Origin: Novosphingobium sp.
Lineage (GTDB): Bacteria > Pseudomonadota > Alphaproteobacteria > Sphingomonadales > Sphingomonadaceae
NCBI GenBank assembly: GCA_017745295.1
Contig: JAGHZR010000005.1
Coordinates: 124,001-188,000, forward strand
Direction: 5' to 3'
Length of the DNA stretch: 64,000 nucleotides
Shown: positions 8,554-16,992 of the stretch, one piece after another
Position numbering within the stretch: the stretch's first letter is position 1
How the letters are laid out: every line of letters begins with the position of its first letter
Notes under the pieces: generated by a model
Told to the model about the DNA's origin: nothing
Database searches by the model: none
Seen by the model: the letters and a program-made list of their open reading frames with translations, nothing else
Made by a program: the position numbers and the translations under genes

Positions 8554-8587
8554 GGGGCAGCGCTTCCGCAGAAGAGAAGCGCGCCCC
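8554..8587 (+). promoter_or_regulatory. Strong intercistronic hairpin
   Basis: Arms GGGGC (a) GCGCTTC and GAAGCGC GCCCC form a 12-bp stem with one bulged A and a 9-base loop. It ends shortly before the AAGGAAAGG ribosome site of the Coq4-like gene. There is no T-run, so it is more likely an RNA-stability or processing element than a terminator. Confidence 0.5.
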
Positions 8588-8606
8588 AAAAGGAAAGGAT
8601 GTCCCG

Positions 8607-9494
8607 ATGAACGAAGCCACGATCGGCGATGCCGACCGCGCCTATTTCAACGGCGCGATCAAGGCGATCACCACGCAAAGCTCTGTGCTGGTCAGTTCCT
8701 CCCGCTACCTCAACCACGCGCCGCTACGCGCGCTGATCGCGCAGGAAATGCTGCGCCGGAACGGGCCGGACCTGCCCAACACCGCCTATATCCCCGAAGT
8801 CGCGCAGATCTTCCACGAGCTGGAGGACATGGGCCGCATCATCCAGCTGTTCGAGATGGAGAAGGCCCGCCTGCCCGAATTCCGCCGTTGGCTGGAGGAA
8901 AAGCGGCTGGCGGACTTCACCATCGCCGAACTGGAATACTGCGCCCCGGGCACGCTGGGCGCGGCGATCCGCGATTTCATGGTGAACTCGGGCTATCAGC
9001 TGGACCTGTTCTTCCAGGAAGTGCAGGTGGAGAACGACTTCACCTACTACTTGCGCCAGACCGCGCTGACGCACGATATCGAGCATATGGTGACCGGCTT
9101 CGGCCCCAACCACGGCGGCGAGATCGCGCTGCTGACCGCGAATATGCATGCCAAGGCGCGCTATTTCCATCCGGAGCTTTCCGCCTTCTTCTCGCGCATC
9201 GCCTTCTACCTGAAGGCCAAGACGATCCTGAAGGACGGGCTGCACTATCCGGAGGCGATGGTCGTCAATCTGGAAGCCGAATTTCGCGGTGCCGAGCAGG
9301 GGCGGAACTGGACCATGCCGCTGATGCTGGTGGACTGGCGCGCGCGGGTGGACCAGCAGATCGTCGATATCCGCCGCGAGCTGGGCATCACGCCGGCAGA
9401 GGAAGGCCTCTGGCTCGATACCAATCGCCTCTGCAACGAGGATGATCCCGACTACCAGCCCGGATACCAACAGGCTCTCCAGGCCGCCGAGTAA
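8607..9494 (+). CDS. Coq4-family protein
   Basis: This 295-residue protein carries the Coq4 hallmark H-D-x-x-H-x11-E, seen as HDIEHMVTGFGPNHGGE at residues 156-172; in Coq4 these residues bind a divalent metal. Coq4 proteins act in ubiquinone biosynthesis, where they have been linked to C1 decarboxylation/hydroxylation of the ring precursor. Here the gene sits between an amidohydrolase and a TonB receptor, so a role on a catabolic or quinone-like ring substrate is more likely than housekeeping ubiquinone synthesis; that is inference. The ATG follows AAAGGAAAGG. The stop codon is embedded in a perfect hairpin. Confidence 0.8.
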   Translation: MNEATIGDADRAYFNGAIKAITTQSSVLVSSSRYLNHAPLRALIAQEMLRRNGPDLPNTAYIPEVAQIFHELEDMGRIIQLFEMEKARLPEFRRWLEEKRLADFTIAELEYCAPGTLGAAIRDFMVNSGYQLDLFFQEVQVENDFTYYLRQTALTHDIEHMVTGFGPNHGGEIALLTANMHAKARYFHPELSAFFSRIAFYLKAKTILKDGLHYPEAMVVNLEAEFRGAEQGRNWTMPLMLVDWRARVDQQIVDIRRELGITPAEEGLWLDTNRLCNEDDPDYQPGYQQALQAAE

Positions 9495-9538
9495 GGCGGC
9501 CTCCTCCCAGGCCGGTCCCGCGTCCTTCGGGGCCGGCC
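9481..9538 (+). terminator. Tandem hairpins after the Coq4-like gene
   Basis: The first hairpin (arms AGGCCGCC 9481-9488 and GGCGGCCT 9495-9502) encloses the TAA stop. The second (GGCCGGTCCCG 9510-9520 pairing with CGGGGCCGGCC 9528-9538, one G-T wobble) follows eight bases later. Neither has a T-run, so they are attenuator or transcript-end structures rather than textbook terminators, separating the Coq4-like gene from the receptor gene. Confidence 0.5.
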
Positions 9539-9687
9539 GACCCGGTGGCGCGCAGCATCGCGCGGGCCGGAGCGGCTGCTTGACCGCCTAATGCGTGAGC
9601 AAATGCAGCCGCGGCGAAATCCCAACAACAGGCGATAGACCGACCGGAACGACAGAACAGAACCACAAAAAATGGGGAGGCACTTGC

Positions 9688-12177
9688 ATGAAGAACCTGA
9701 ACCTCGCGCGTTTCGCGGGCTGCTCGACGTTCGCCTTGGGGCTTGTCTTAGCGGCCACGCCGGCAACGGCGCAAACCGCACCCGACGCCGCCGCACAGCC
9801 GGTGACCACCATTCAGGAAATCATCGTCACCGCCCAGAAGCGTTCGGAAAACCTGCAAAGCGTGCCGGTCGCCGTCACTGCGATCACCGCCGACCAGATC
9901 GCCAATTCGCGGATCGAGAACATCGCCGACTTGCGTTCGGTCGCGCCCAATCTCTACGTCGTCACCCAGCCGGGCGGCAACGCGATCCCCTCCACCATGA
10001 TGCGCGGGCAGGTTTCGGGCGCGGCGGCCAACCCCACGGTGGACAACGGCATCTCCTACTACATCGACGGGGTCTATCTGGGCTCGTTCAGCGGCATCAT
10101 CTTCGACGTTGCCGATATCGAGCGGATCGAGGTGATCCGCGGTCCTGCCGGCACCTTGTTCGGGACCAATTCCACCGGCGGCGCGATCAACTACATCACG
10201 TCCGGCCCGCGCGGCGTCTTCGCGGCCAAGCAGGATTTCAGCTATGCCCGCTTCGGATCTTTCCGCAGCAAGACGCGGATCGACCTGCCCGAATGGCACG
10301 GGATCAGTGCGGCGGTCAGCTATCTCCACAATGAAAAGCGCAACAACGTGCGCAACTACGACCAGATCACGCTCGACTATTCGAACGAGACTTCGGGCGA
10401 AGTGGGCAAGCTCACATCGGTCAAGCGGCTGGGCGAAAGCACCACCGATGCCGTCCACGCCGCCGTGCGCTGGAAACCGCTGGACGACCTGACGATCGAC
10501 TACAAGTTCGACTGGTCACGGCAGGAATTCTCTCCCCCGCCGGTCTACCTGCTGGGCTTTCCCGATACGCCGGGCGGGATCGCCGCCTATCAACTGACCG
10601 CCTCGCAAGTATATTTCGGCGGGCCCACGCTGGATGACTATATACAGACCAAGCGCGGCAACGTGGTGTTCAACGACACGACGACCAAGAGCGTGACGAA
10701 GACGACCTCTCACCTGATCGTCGGCACCTATCGCGCGAACGAGCATCTGACGATCAAGAACACCACCAGCTGGCGTTCGCTGGATCGCAATGCCTTTACC
10801 TCGAACCTGGACGGAACCGGCACGCTGACAGTGCCGATCGCCTATGGGCCGGACGGGTCACCCGTCGCCTTCGCGCCGCTATCCCCGCTGTCGGTGCGCT
10901 GCTGCAACCAGTTGCGCCAGTTCAGCAACGAATTGCAGTTCAACGTGGACACCACGCCCGTGGCGGCGACGGCGGGCCTGTTCTACTACAACCGCCGCAC
11001 ACCGCCGGGAGAGAACCCCTTTGGCCTGCCGGTCGTCGATACTTTCCAGGTCTTCCCCGGCAATGCCCATCCCGGCACGCCGATCACCGATTTCGACCGC
11101 AGCTTCTATTTCAAGGTCCGGCAAGTCGCGGGATATGGACAGGCGACCTGGCACACCACCGACCAGATCGATGTGACGGGCGGCATCCGCTACACGCAGG
11201 ACGACAAGACCTTCTTCGATACGTCGGCGGGCGAGCCGGGATCGACCTACACCTATTCGAAGGGCAATTTCAGCTACCTCGCGAACGTCACCTACAAGCC
11301 TTCGCGCGACCTGCTGCTCTATGCCAAATACGTCACCAGCTTTATCGCCGGTGGCACGGCCGCGGGCCCGCTGGCGGTGGACAGCGTGACCGGCAAAGTG
11401 TTCCAGGGCCCGGCGATCCCCTACAAGGAGGAGCGCGCCTATTCGTGGGAAGGCGGGCTGAAGGCGGACTGGCTGGGCCACCGCCTGCGCACCAACCTGG
11501 CCTTGTTCCATGTGCGGTATTCCAACCTGCAGACGCCGATCTTCGCCTCTTCCGGCTGCGCGACTTCGCCCAGCGGCATTTGCGAGCCGATCGTCTCCTC
11601 TCAATACACCGCCAACTTCGGCAAGGCCCGCGCCTTCGGGTTGGAGTTCGAAGTGACCGCGATACCCATCGAAAACCTGACGTTGAGCGCCAGCGGCAGC
11701 GCGACCGATTTCAAGTATCTGGAAATTTCGCCCGAAGTTCTGGCCAGCGGCGGCGTCAGCAAAGTTTCGGACTATCCCGAAACGATGCGCCCCACTTTCA
11801 TGTCGAACCTTTCGGCCGAATACGTGCAGCCGCTGGATGACGGGATGCGCCTGGCCCTGCGCGTGGACGGGGCGCTGCGCTCCAAGATCGTGGTCGGCAC
11901 CAGCGTGTTCAGCAGCGCCGGTTTCGCGGCGGCAGGCCTGCCCTACACCAACGACTACATGAATGCGGAGAATACCCAGAAGGAGCTGCTGACGCTGAAC
12001 GCGCGGCTTTCGTTGATGGACCTGCCGCTGGGGCCGACGACGGCGACCATCTCGCTCTGGGGCCGCAATCTCACCAACAAGCAGCAGATCAACATCATCT
12101 CCAACACCGGCGTGACTGCCGCCGCGCTGTTCGACGATCCGGTGACTTACGGCATCGATCTTTCGATCAAGCTCTAA
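9688..12177 (+). CDS. TonB-dependent outer-membrane receptor
   Basis: The 829-residue receptor imports a large nutrient across the outer membrane using TonB energy. It has a signal peptide (ending ATPATAQ), a TonB-box/plug start (TIQEIIVTAQKRSENLQSVPVAV), the plug core ending IERIEVIRGPAGTLFGTNSTGGAIN, and a long beta-barrel with C-terminal VTYGIDLSIKL. The track begins at a GTG at 9595, but ATG 9688 follows a strong GGGGAGG site and starts the signal peptide. Sphingomonads use many such receptors for aromatic and steroid-like compounds. It ends convergently with the thioesterase gene, overlapping it by 11 bases. Confidence 0.95.
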   Translation: MKNLNLARFAGCSTFALGLVLAATPATAQTAPDAAAQPVTTIQEIIVTAQKRSENLQSVPVAVTAITADQIANSRIENIADLRSVAPNLYVVTQPGGNAIPSTMMRGQVSGAAANPTVDNGISYYIDGVYLGSFSGIIFDVADIERIEVIRGPAGTLFGTNSTGGAINYITSGPRGVFAAKQDFSYARFGSFRSKTRIDLPEWHGISAAVSYLHNEKRNNVRNYDQITLDYSNETSGEVGKLTSVKRLGESTTDAVHAAVRWKPLDDLTIDYKFDWSRQEFSPPPVYLLGFPDTPGGIAAYQLTASQVYFGGPTLDDYIQTKRGNVVFNDTTTKSVTKTTSHLIVGTYRANEHLTIKNTTSWRSLDRNAFTSNLDGTGTLTVPIAYGPDGSPVAFAPLSPLSVRCCNQLRQFSNELQFNVDTTPVAATAGLFYYNRRTPPGENPFGLPVVDTFQVFPGNAHPGTPITDFDRSFYFKVRQVAGYGQATWHTTDQIDVTGGIRYTQDDKTFFDTSAGEPGSTYTYSKGNFSYLANVTYKPSRDLLLYAKYVTSFIAGGTAAGPLAVDSVTGKVFQGPAIPYKEERAYSWEGGLKADWLGHRLRTNLALFHVRYSNLQTPIFASSGCATSPSGICEPIVSSQYTANFGKARAFGLEFEVTAIPIENLTLSASGSATDFKYLEISPEVLASGGVSKVSDYPETMRPTFMSNLSAEYVQPLDDGMRLALRVDGALRSKIVVGTSVFSSAGFAAAGLPYTNDYMNAENTQKELLTLNARLSLMDLPLGPTTATISLWGRNLTNKQQINIISNTGVTAAALFDDPVTYGIDLSIKL

Positions 12178-12544
12178 GGATATGCATCCGTCCGGTAGCG
12201 ATGGGGCTTTCCCGATCGCTCTGCCAGCAAGTCGCGTCCACATTCACCACCCGCTTGCCCAGGCGCACGATGCGCGCCTGGGCATAGCTTTCGACCATCA
12301 ACCCGCCGCGCAGGAAATCGATGGTGATGTTGATCGGGCGGGGGCGCTCTGCCGCCACTTCGCCCTCCCCCGCCAGCGCGGCGAGGCAGGCGAGTTCGAG
12401 CACACTGCCGATCACGCCGCCGTAGAGGAAGCCCAATCGCCCCTCCAGCGCGACGGACGCGGGCATGACGAGGCCCGTACTGCCGTCCGCGTCGATCCAT
12501 TCGCGTACACCCAACAATTGTGCATAGGGGGCCCGATCGATCAT
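12167..12544 (-). CDS. Hotdog-fold thioesterase-like protein (PaaI-type), second of tandem pair
   Basis: A 125-residue hotdog protein is seen as LGFLYGGVIGSVLELACLAAL (the conserved helix region with G-G-V), followed by strands PINITIDFLRGGLMVESYAQARIVRLGKRVVNVDATCW. Such proteins hydrolyse acyl-CoA thioesters or act as hydratase-like partners. The track ORF begins much further upstream, out of frame with the preceding hotdog gene; ATG 12544 overlaps the previous stop as ATGA, showing translational coupling. It is last in the acyl-CoA dehydrogenase operon. The usual catalytic acidic residue in the HGG motif region is not obvious, so activity is uncertain. Confidence 0.8.
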   Translation of the reverse strand: MIDRAPYAQLLGVREWIDADGSTGLVMPASVALEGRLGFLYGGVIGSVLELACLAALAGEGEVAAERPRPINITIDFLRGGLMVESYAQARIVRLGKRVVNVDATCWQSDRESPIATGRMHILRA

Positions 12545-12966
12545 GGCTCGCTCGTGAAAAAGAAGCTGGCGGCCGCGAAGGCGACCGGATTGGCGGGATC
12601 GCCGTCGTGCACTTCGCAACGTGTGAAGGCCACGCGGCGCGTCACCCGGTGGCAGGTGGCGCGGGCGTGGAGCGTGCATTCGGGACGCGCCGCACGCAGG
12701 TAATCGACCCTCAGGTCCAGCGTCGCCATCGGCTCCCACCGCCGCGTGCGCGCGATGATCGCCGCCCCCGCCGCCGCATCGATCAGCGAGATGACCGGAC
12801 CTGAAGAAACGAGACCGGAGCCCGCATCCATCAGGAAGCCCGCCGAGAACGGACAGGCCAGCTCCGCCCAATCCGCCCCGGCCGCGACGTGATAGATGCC
12901 CAGCAGGGCATGATGCCCGCGCGGGGGCATGGACTTCAGCCGCTCGAACGGGTCCTCCGGCTCCAT
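12541..12966 (-). CDS. Hotdog-fold thioesterase-like protein (PaaI-type), first of tandem pair
   Basis: This is a 141-residue hotdog protein with GSGLVSSGPVISLIDAAAGAAIIARTRRW followed by MATLDLRVDYLRAARPECTLHARATCHRVTRRVAFTRCEVHD, the standard helix-plus-sheet order. It differs in sequence from its downstream partner, so the pair may form a heteromer, possibly acting on CoA esters made by the dehydrogenases. ATG 12966 lies seven bases after the stop of the upstream acyl-CoA dehydrogenase and is preferred over the earlier in-frame start, which would overlap that gene. Confidence 0.8.
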   Translation of the reverse strand: MEPEDPFERLKSMPPRGHHALLGIYHVAAGADWAELACPFSAGFLMDAGSGLVSSGPVISLIDAAAGAAIIARTRRWEPMATLDLRVDYLRAARPECTLHARATCHRVTRRVAFTRCEVHDGDPANPVAFAAASFFFTSEP

Positions 12967-12973
12967 CGCTGCG

Positions 12974-14152
12974 TCAGGCCGTCCAGCGCGGTTCGCGCGG
13001 CAGGCCAAGGCCGCGCTCGGCGATCAGGTTGCGCTGGATCTGGTTCGTGCCGCCGTAGATCGTGTCCGCCCGGCTGAAGAGGAACAGGTTGGGCAACGTA
13101 TCCCATTCGTACTCGTCATGGGCGCTGACTTCGCCCGCCTGCCCCAGCACGTCCATCGCCAGTTCGCCAAGACTGCGCCGCCATGTCGCCCACTGGATCT
13201 TGTAGGTCAGCGCCGCGCCGTCCATGCGCGAATTGTCGGTCTGGGAGAGCATCCGCAGCGCGCCATAACGCATCAGACGCAGGCCGATCTCTGCCTTGGC
13301 CAAGCGCTGGCGGATCAGCGGATCGCCCGCCGCGCCGTTGGCTTTGGCGGCAGCGATGATCTCATCCAATTCGTTGCGGAAGCCCATCTGCTGGCCCAGC
13401 GTGGACACCCCGCGCTCGAACGCCAGCAGGCCCATCGCGATCTTCCAACCTTCGCCCACCGTGCCGATGTAGCTGTCCGCCGGGCAGCGGGCGTCGGTGA
13501 AGAACGTCTCGTTGAATTCGGCATCGCCGTTGATCTGGCGGATGCCGCGGATCTCGATGCCGGGCTGGTCGATCGGCATCATCAGGAAGGTCAGCCCGCG
13601 CGGGCCCTGGCTGCCCTCTTCCGTGCGCGTGACCACGAAGATCCAGTCCGAGATATGGGCAAGGCTGGTCCAGATCTTCTGGCCGTTGACCACCCATTCC
13701 CCGTCTTCCAGCCGCCCCTTGGTGCGCACGCCGGCAAGGTCGGACCCGGCATTGGGCTCCGAAAAGCCCTGACAAAAGATCGTCTCACCCGCCGCGATTC
13801 CGGGCAGGAAACGCTGCTTCTGCTCTTCGGTGCCGAACGTCAGGATCGTCGGCCCGGCCAGTTCGATGCCGATGTGATTGACGCGGCCCGGCACCCCGGC
13901 GCGGGCATATTCCTCAGCAAAGATCACCTGCTGGGCCAGCGTGGCATTGCGCCCGCCCCATTGCTCCGGCCAGCCAATGCACGACCAGCGATGCGCGGCC
14001 AGTTGCTTTTCCCATTCCTTGCGGCGTTCGGGGCTTCCGGTCAGCTTGGTGATGCCCTTGATGTCGCGGAATTCGCCCGCCATCTGACCGTTGAGCCAAT
14101 CGGCGCATTCCTGGCGGAAATGCTCGTCCGCCTGCGAAAATCCCAGCTTCAT
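12974..14152 (-). CDS. Acyl-CoA dehydrogenase, large-type subunit
   Basis: The 392-residue flavoprotein of the acyl-CoA dehydrogenase family has FCQGFSEPNAGSDLAGVRTKG (FAD/substrate contact), NGQKIWTSLAH, and a C-terminal YGGTNQIQRNLIAERGLGLPR. It should introduce an alpha-beta double bond in a CoA thioester. It is coupled to a second, shorter dehydrogenase by an ATGA overlap. Similar two-gene enzymes are known as heterotetramers acting on steroid side-chain or ring CoA esters, with catalytic and FAD sites shared between subunits; applying that here is inference. Start ATG 14152 is chosen over the track start, which would overlap the neighbour. Confidence 0.92.
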   Translation of the reverse strand: MKLGFSQADEHFRQECADWLNGQMAGEFRDIKGITKLTGSPERRKEWEKQLAAHRWSCIGWPEQWGGRNATLAQQVIFAEEYARAGVPGRVNHIGIELAGPTILTFGTEEQKQRFLPGIAAGETIFCQGFSEPNAGSDLAGVRTKGRLEDGEWVVNGQKIWTSLAHISDWIFVVTRTEEGSQGPRGLTFLMMPIDQPGIEIRGIRQINGDAEFNETFFTDARCPADSYIGTVGEGWKIAMGLLAFERGVSTLGQQMGFRNELDEIIAAAKANGAAGDPLIRQRLAKAEIGLRLMRYGALRMLSQTDNSRMDGAALTYKIQWATWRRSLGELAMDVLGQAGEVSAHDEYEWDTLPNLFLFSRADTIYGGTNQIQRNLIAERGLGLPREPRWTA

Positions 14153-15207
14153 GCCGCTTCTCCCAAAATCATCGCGGCCACCTGTTCGCGGTGCCAATCC
14201 CCCTTGCCCAGCAAGGTCTGGATCGAACGCGCACGCTTGAAGAACAAGTGCGCGTCATGCTCCCACGTGAAACCGATGCCGCCGTGGAGCTGGATCATGT
14301 CCGCCGCGCAGCGAAAAGCGGTATCGGCGGCGAAGGACTTGGCGGCGTGGAGCGCCAGCGGGGCTTCCTCGCTCCCCTCATCCACCGCGCAGGCCGCCCA
14401 ATAGACCGCCGAGCGGGCCTGCTCGATCTCCACCATCATGTCGGCAAGGCGGTGCTTGTAGGCCTGAAACGAGCCGATCGGCCGGCCGAACTGCACACGC
14501 TCCCGCGCATAGTCCACCGTGCGGTCGAGACTGGCCTGCGCGCCGCCTAATGCCTCGGCTGCAAGGCCGACCAGCGCGGCGCGGTTGGCCGCGGCGAGTC
14601 CTTCCGCCGGGTCGGTCAGGGCCTCCGCCGAAGCGCCGTCAAACCGCACTTCTGCCAGCGGGCGCGTCTGATCCATCGTCGTCTGCGCAGAGACGGAAAC
14701 CCCCGCCGCATCGCGCCGCACCAGCCATGCGCCGCTGCCATCGGTGACCACGCAAAGCTCGGCCAGCGCACCATGCGCGACGAAGCCGGAACCGCCGGTC
14801 AGCTTCCCATCGCGCGCTTCCAGCCCGGCATCTTCGACGAAAGCGGCAATCGCCTCCCCCGACAGCAGGCCCGGCAGCCACGCCTCGCGCTGCGCCTCAC
14901 TGCCGCCTGCGGCAATCGCCTGCGCGGCCAGCATCAGGCTGCCCAGCATCGGCAGCGCAGCCACGTGTGCGCCTGCCGCCTCGGCAAGGATGGCCAGTTC
15001 GACCAGGCCAAGGCCCGCCCCGCCCGCATCTTCCGCGATGGAGATACCGGAAAAGCCCAATTCCTGGCAGAAATCACGCCACAGCGCCCGGTCGATGCCT
15101 TCACCTTCCATTGCCGCGCGCGTGCGCGCACTGGTCGCATTTTCGGAGAAGAAGGCACGCGCCGTCTCCGCAATCATCCGCTGTTCGTCGGTAAACGTGA
15201 ATTCCAT
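14149..15207 (-). CDS. Acyl-CoA dehydrogenase, partner subunit
   Basis: The 352-residue acyl-CoA dehydrogenase starts MEFTFTDEQRMIAETARAFF and carries ARERVQFGRPIGSFQAYKHRLADM, then MIQLHGGIGFTWEHDAHLFFKRA. The glutamate in TWEHD is at the position often used as catalytic base in heteromeric members. The central segment is compressed relative to single-subunit enzymes. It is the first gene of a four-gene minus-strand operon with its dehydrogenase partner and two hotdog proteins. The promoter lies in the 15208-15646 divergent region, which has two operator-like repeats. Confidence 0.92.
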   Translation of the reverse strand: MEFTFTDEQRMIAETARAFFSENATSARTRAAMEGEGIDRALWRDFCQELGFSGISIAEDAGGAGLGLVELAILAEAAGAHVAALPMLGSLMLAAQAIAAGGSEAQREAWLPGLLSGEAIAAFVEDAGLEARDGKLTGGSGFVAHGALAELCVVTDGSGAWLVRRDAAGVSVSAQTTMDQTRPLAEVRFDGASAEALTDPAEGLAAANRAALVGLAAEALGGAQASLDRTVDYARERVQFGRPIGSFQAYKHRLADMMVEIEQARSAVYWAACAVDEGSEEAPLALHAAKSFAADTAFRCAADMIQLHGGIGFTWEHDAHLFFKRARSIQTLLGKGDWHREQVAAMILGEAA

Positions 15208-15370
15208 TTCAACCCGCTTTCACGATCTCAAGCACCCGACGTTCGACCCGCGCAGAGAGCGGCCGTGTTCGTATCACGCCACCCTTGCGTAGCCGCCGCC
15301 ACCACAGCACCTGCATCCTCCCGCCGCGCCCTCACCCATGCGGTGAATTTCGCGCTTTCAATCACGCTAT

Positions 15371-15431
15371 ATTACGCAAATCACCTTTTTCAAGATGCAT
15401 TTTGCGTATTTTTTATCTCAAAAATATCCGC
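15371..15431. promoter_or_regulatory. Inverted-repeat operator, site 2
   Basis: TACGCAAA (15373-15380) and TTTGCGTA (15401-15408) form a perfect 8-bp inverted repeat with a 20-base spacer, oriented opposite to site 1. The right half-site GCGT (15404-15407) is also followed 20 bases later by CCGCA, one mismatch from the repeated GCGT-N20-ACGCA pattern. It lies in the 439-base AT-rich gap between the divergent dehydrogenase and SDR operons. Confidence 0.6.
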
Positions 15432-15575
15432 ACTGAATTCTGCAAGGACGCCCCTTGCCACTGAACGATCCGCACTGTCCCCCTGGATGATAGCTGAATC
15501 GAGAGGTGGATCATCTCGCAACCAAAAATCGATTTAACGCACTATCAAAGGATCATAATCGAATTATAGTCAATT

Positions 15576-15609
15576 TTTGCGTATTGAAATAATGTTTTTA
15601 CGACGCATA
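15576..15609. promoter_or_regulatory. Inverted-repeat operator, site 3 (GCGT-N20-ACGC)
   Basis: TTTGCGT (15576-15582), a 20-base AT-rich spacer, then ACGCATA (15603-15609). It sits 38 bases before the SDR start codon at 15647, so binding there would overlap or abut the promoter. It matches site 1 in half-site, orientation and spacing. Confidence 0.65.
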
Positions 15610-15646
15610 TTGCGATTTGAAAAACATAACGAGAGGATTGCAAACG

Positions 15647-16510
15647 ATGGGCCAGACAGGCGCCCCATTCCATCCGCGTCAGGCGCTCGATTTCACCGGA
15701 AAGACAGTTCTCGTCACGGGCGGTGGTGTCGGTATCGGGAGAGCCGTGGCGGAAAGCTTCAACGACGCCGGCGCCCAGGTGATCATTGCCGAGATCGATG
15801 CCGAACGCGCGAAGGCCGTGGAAGCCGATCTGCCCGGCGCACGTGTCATTCAATGCGATGTGCTCAAGCGTGAAACCCCGAAGGTTCTTGCAGAGCGGAT
15901 CGCGTCGGAATTCGGCAAACTGGACGTGCTCGTCAACAACGTCGGCCATTTCGTGCACGCCCGCCCCTTCGAAATGCTGGGCGAAGACGAGATCGACGAA
16001 ATTCTCGATACCAATCTCGGCCATATCCTGCGGATGGACCGCGCGATGATTCCCCTGCTGCGCGCGGCCGGGCGCGGCGCGTCGATCATCAACATCACAT
16101 CGATCGAGGCCTATCGCGGCATCCCCTATTGCGCGGTCTACGCGGCCGGCAAGGCGGGGCTGATGGGCTTCACCAAGAGCCTTGCACTCGAACTTGCCCC
16201 CGAAGGGATCCGCGTCAACGACATCGCCCCGGAAACCACCGATACCCCACAAGTCGCGCTGGACTTCATGATCCCGCCCGAAAACCGCGGCCATATGGAC
16301 AAGTGGATTCCGCTCGGCCGCTTCGGCCATCCATCCGATTCCGCCGGGGCCGCACTCTATCTGGCCAGCCCGCTTGCCTCCTGGGTGACCGGAACAGCCA
16401 TCCATGTAGACGGCGGCGCACTCGCGGCCTCGGGCTGGATGCAGACCCCGCAAGGCGAATGGACGGTTGTCCCGATGATCAGCGCCAACGGCCTCAAAGT
16501 CCCGTCATGA
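15647..16510 (+). CDS. Short-chain dehydrogenase/reductase
   Basis: This is a classical SDR of 287 residues: TGGGVGIGRA near residue 25, NNVG near residue 95, catalytic Ser in NITSIEA and Tyr-x-x-x-Lys in CAVYAAGKAGL, and the closing IHVDGGALAASGW. It has an unusual 25-residue tail rich in hydrophobic and proline residues. The track start is a TTG at 15617; ATG 15647 follows GAGAGGA at a nine-base distance and is preferred. It heads a three-gene operon with a SnoaL-like and an epimerase-like gene; its stop overlaps the next start as ATGA. Confidence 0.92.
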   Translation: MGQTGAPFHPRQALDFTGKTVLVTGGGVGIGRAVAESFNDAGAQVIIAEIDAERAKAVEADLPGARVIQCDVLKRETPKVLAERIASEFGKLDVLVNNVGHFVHARPFEMLGEDEIDEILDTNLGHILRMDRAMIPLLRAAGRGASIINITSIEAYRGIPYCAVYAAGKAGLMGFTKSLALELAPEGIRVNDIAPETTDTPQVALDFMIPPENRGHMDKWIPLGRFGHPSDSAGAALYLASPLASWVTGTAIHVDGGALAASGWMQTPQGEWTVVPMISANGLKVPS

Positions 16511-16965
16511 CGCCACAGGACGAGGATCGCGCCGCCCTGCGCCGCACCGCCGCACTCTATGCCCGGGGCGCGGATCGTCGCTCGAAGGAGGACTGGCGCG
16601 CGGTTCTTGCAGAGGAGGTGGAAATCGCCGGCCCCGGCTTCGTGGCGAGCGGTATCGAGGCCTGCCTGCAGTCCATCGATTTTCTGGCGCACGCGTTCAA
16701 GGCCACCCGCCACATCGTCCACGACCAGATCGTGGAAATAGCGGGCGATCACGCCAGTGGAGAGACCCTGTGCACGGCGGAACATCGCATTGCGAATGCA
16801 GAGGGTCCAGACACCCTGATGTGCTGGGCGATTTGTTACCAGGACGAATGGCGGCGGGACGGTGCCGACTGGCGCTTCACCCGCAGGCACCTGATCGTCG
16901 ACTGGGAAGAGAACCGGCCGGTCGGCGATCCGGGCCCGCCGCCCCCGCCGAATGAAAACCGATAG
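16507..16965 (+). CDS. SnoaL-like (NTF2-fold) protein
   Basis: A 152-residue SnoaL-like domain reads TAALYARGADRRSKEDWRAVLAEEVEIAGPGF, then ATRHIVHDQIVEIAGDHASGETLCTAEH and ADWRFTRRHLIVDWEE. Its ATG overlaps the SDR stop as ATGA, so the track start inside the SDR gene is not real. The C-terminus is a proline run. It is the third SnoaL-like protein of the cluster, implying several ring isomerisation, hydration or similar steps, though the reaction cannot be assigned. Confidence 0.83.
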   Translation: MTPQDEDRAALRRTAALYARGADRRSKEDWRAVLAEEVEIAGPGFVASGIEACLQSIDFLAHAFKATRHIVHDQIVEIAGDHASGETLCTAEHRIANAEGPDTLMCWAICYQDEWRRDGADWRFTRRHLIVDWEENRPVGDPGPPPPPNENR

Positions 16966-16992
16966 AACCACAATTGTACGGAGAGATTGTCC

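Noticed and set aside
10879-12243. 454-residue minus-strand ORF
   Set aside because: It is antisense to the TonB receptor, which has a full signal peptide, plug and barrel; the ORF has none.
12929-14404. 491-residue plus-strand ORF
   Set aside because: It is antisense to the two acyl-CoA dehydrogenases; no domain or ribosome site.
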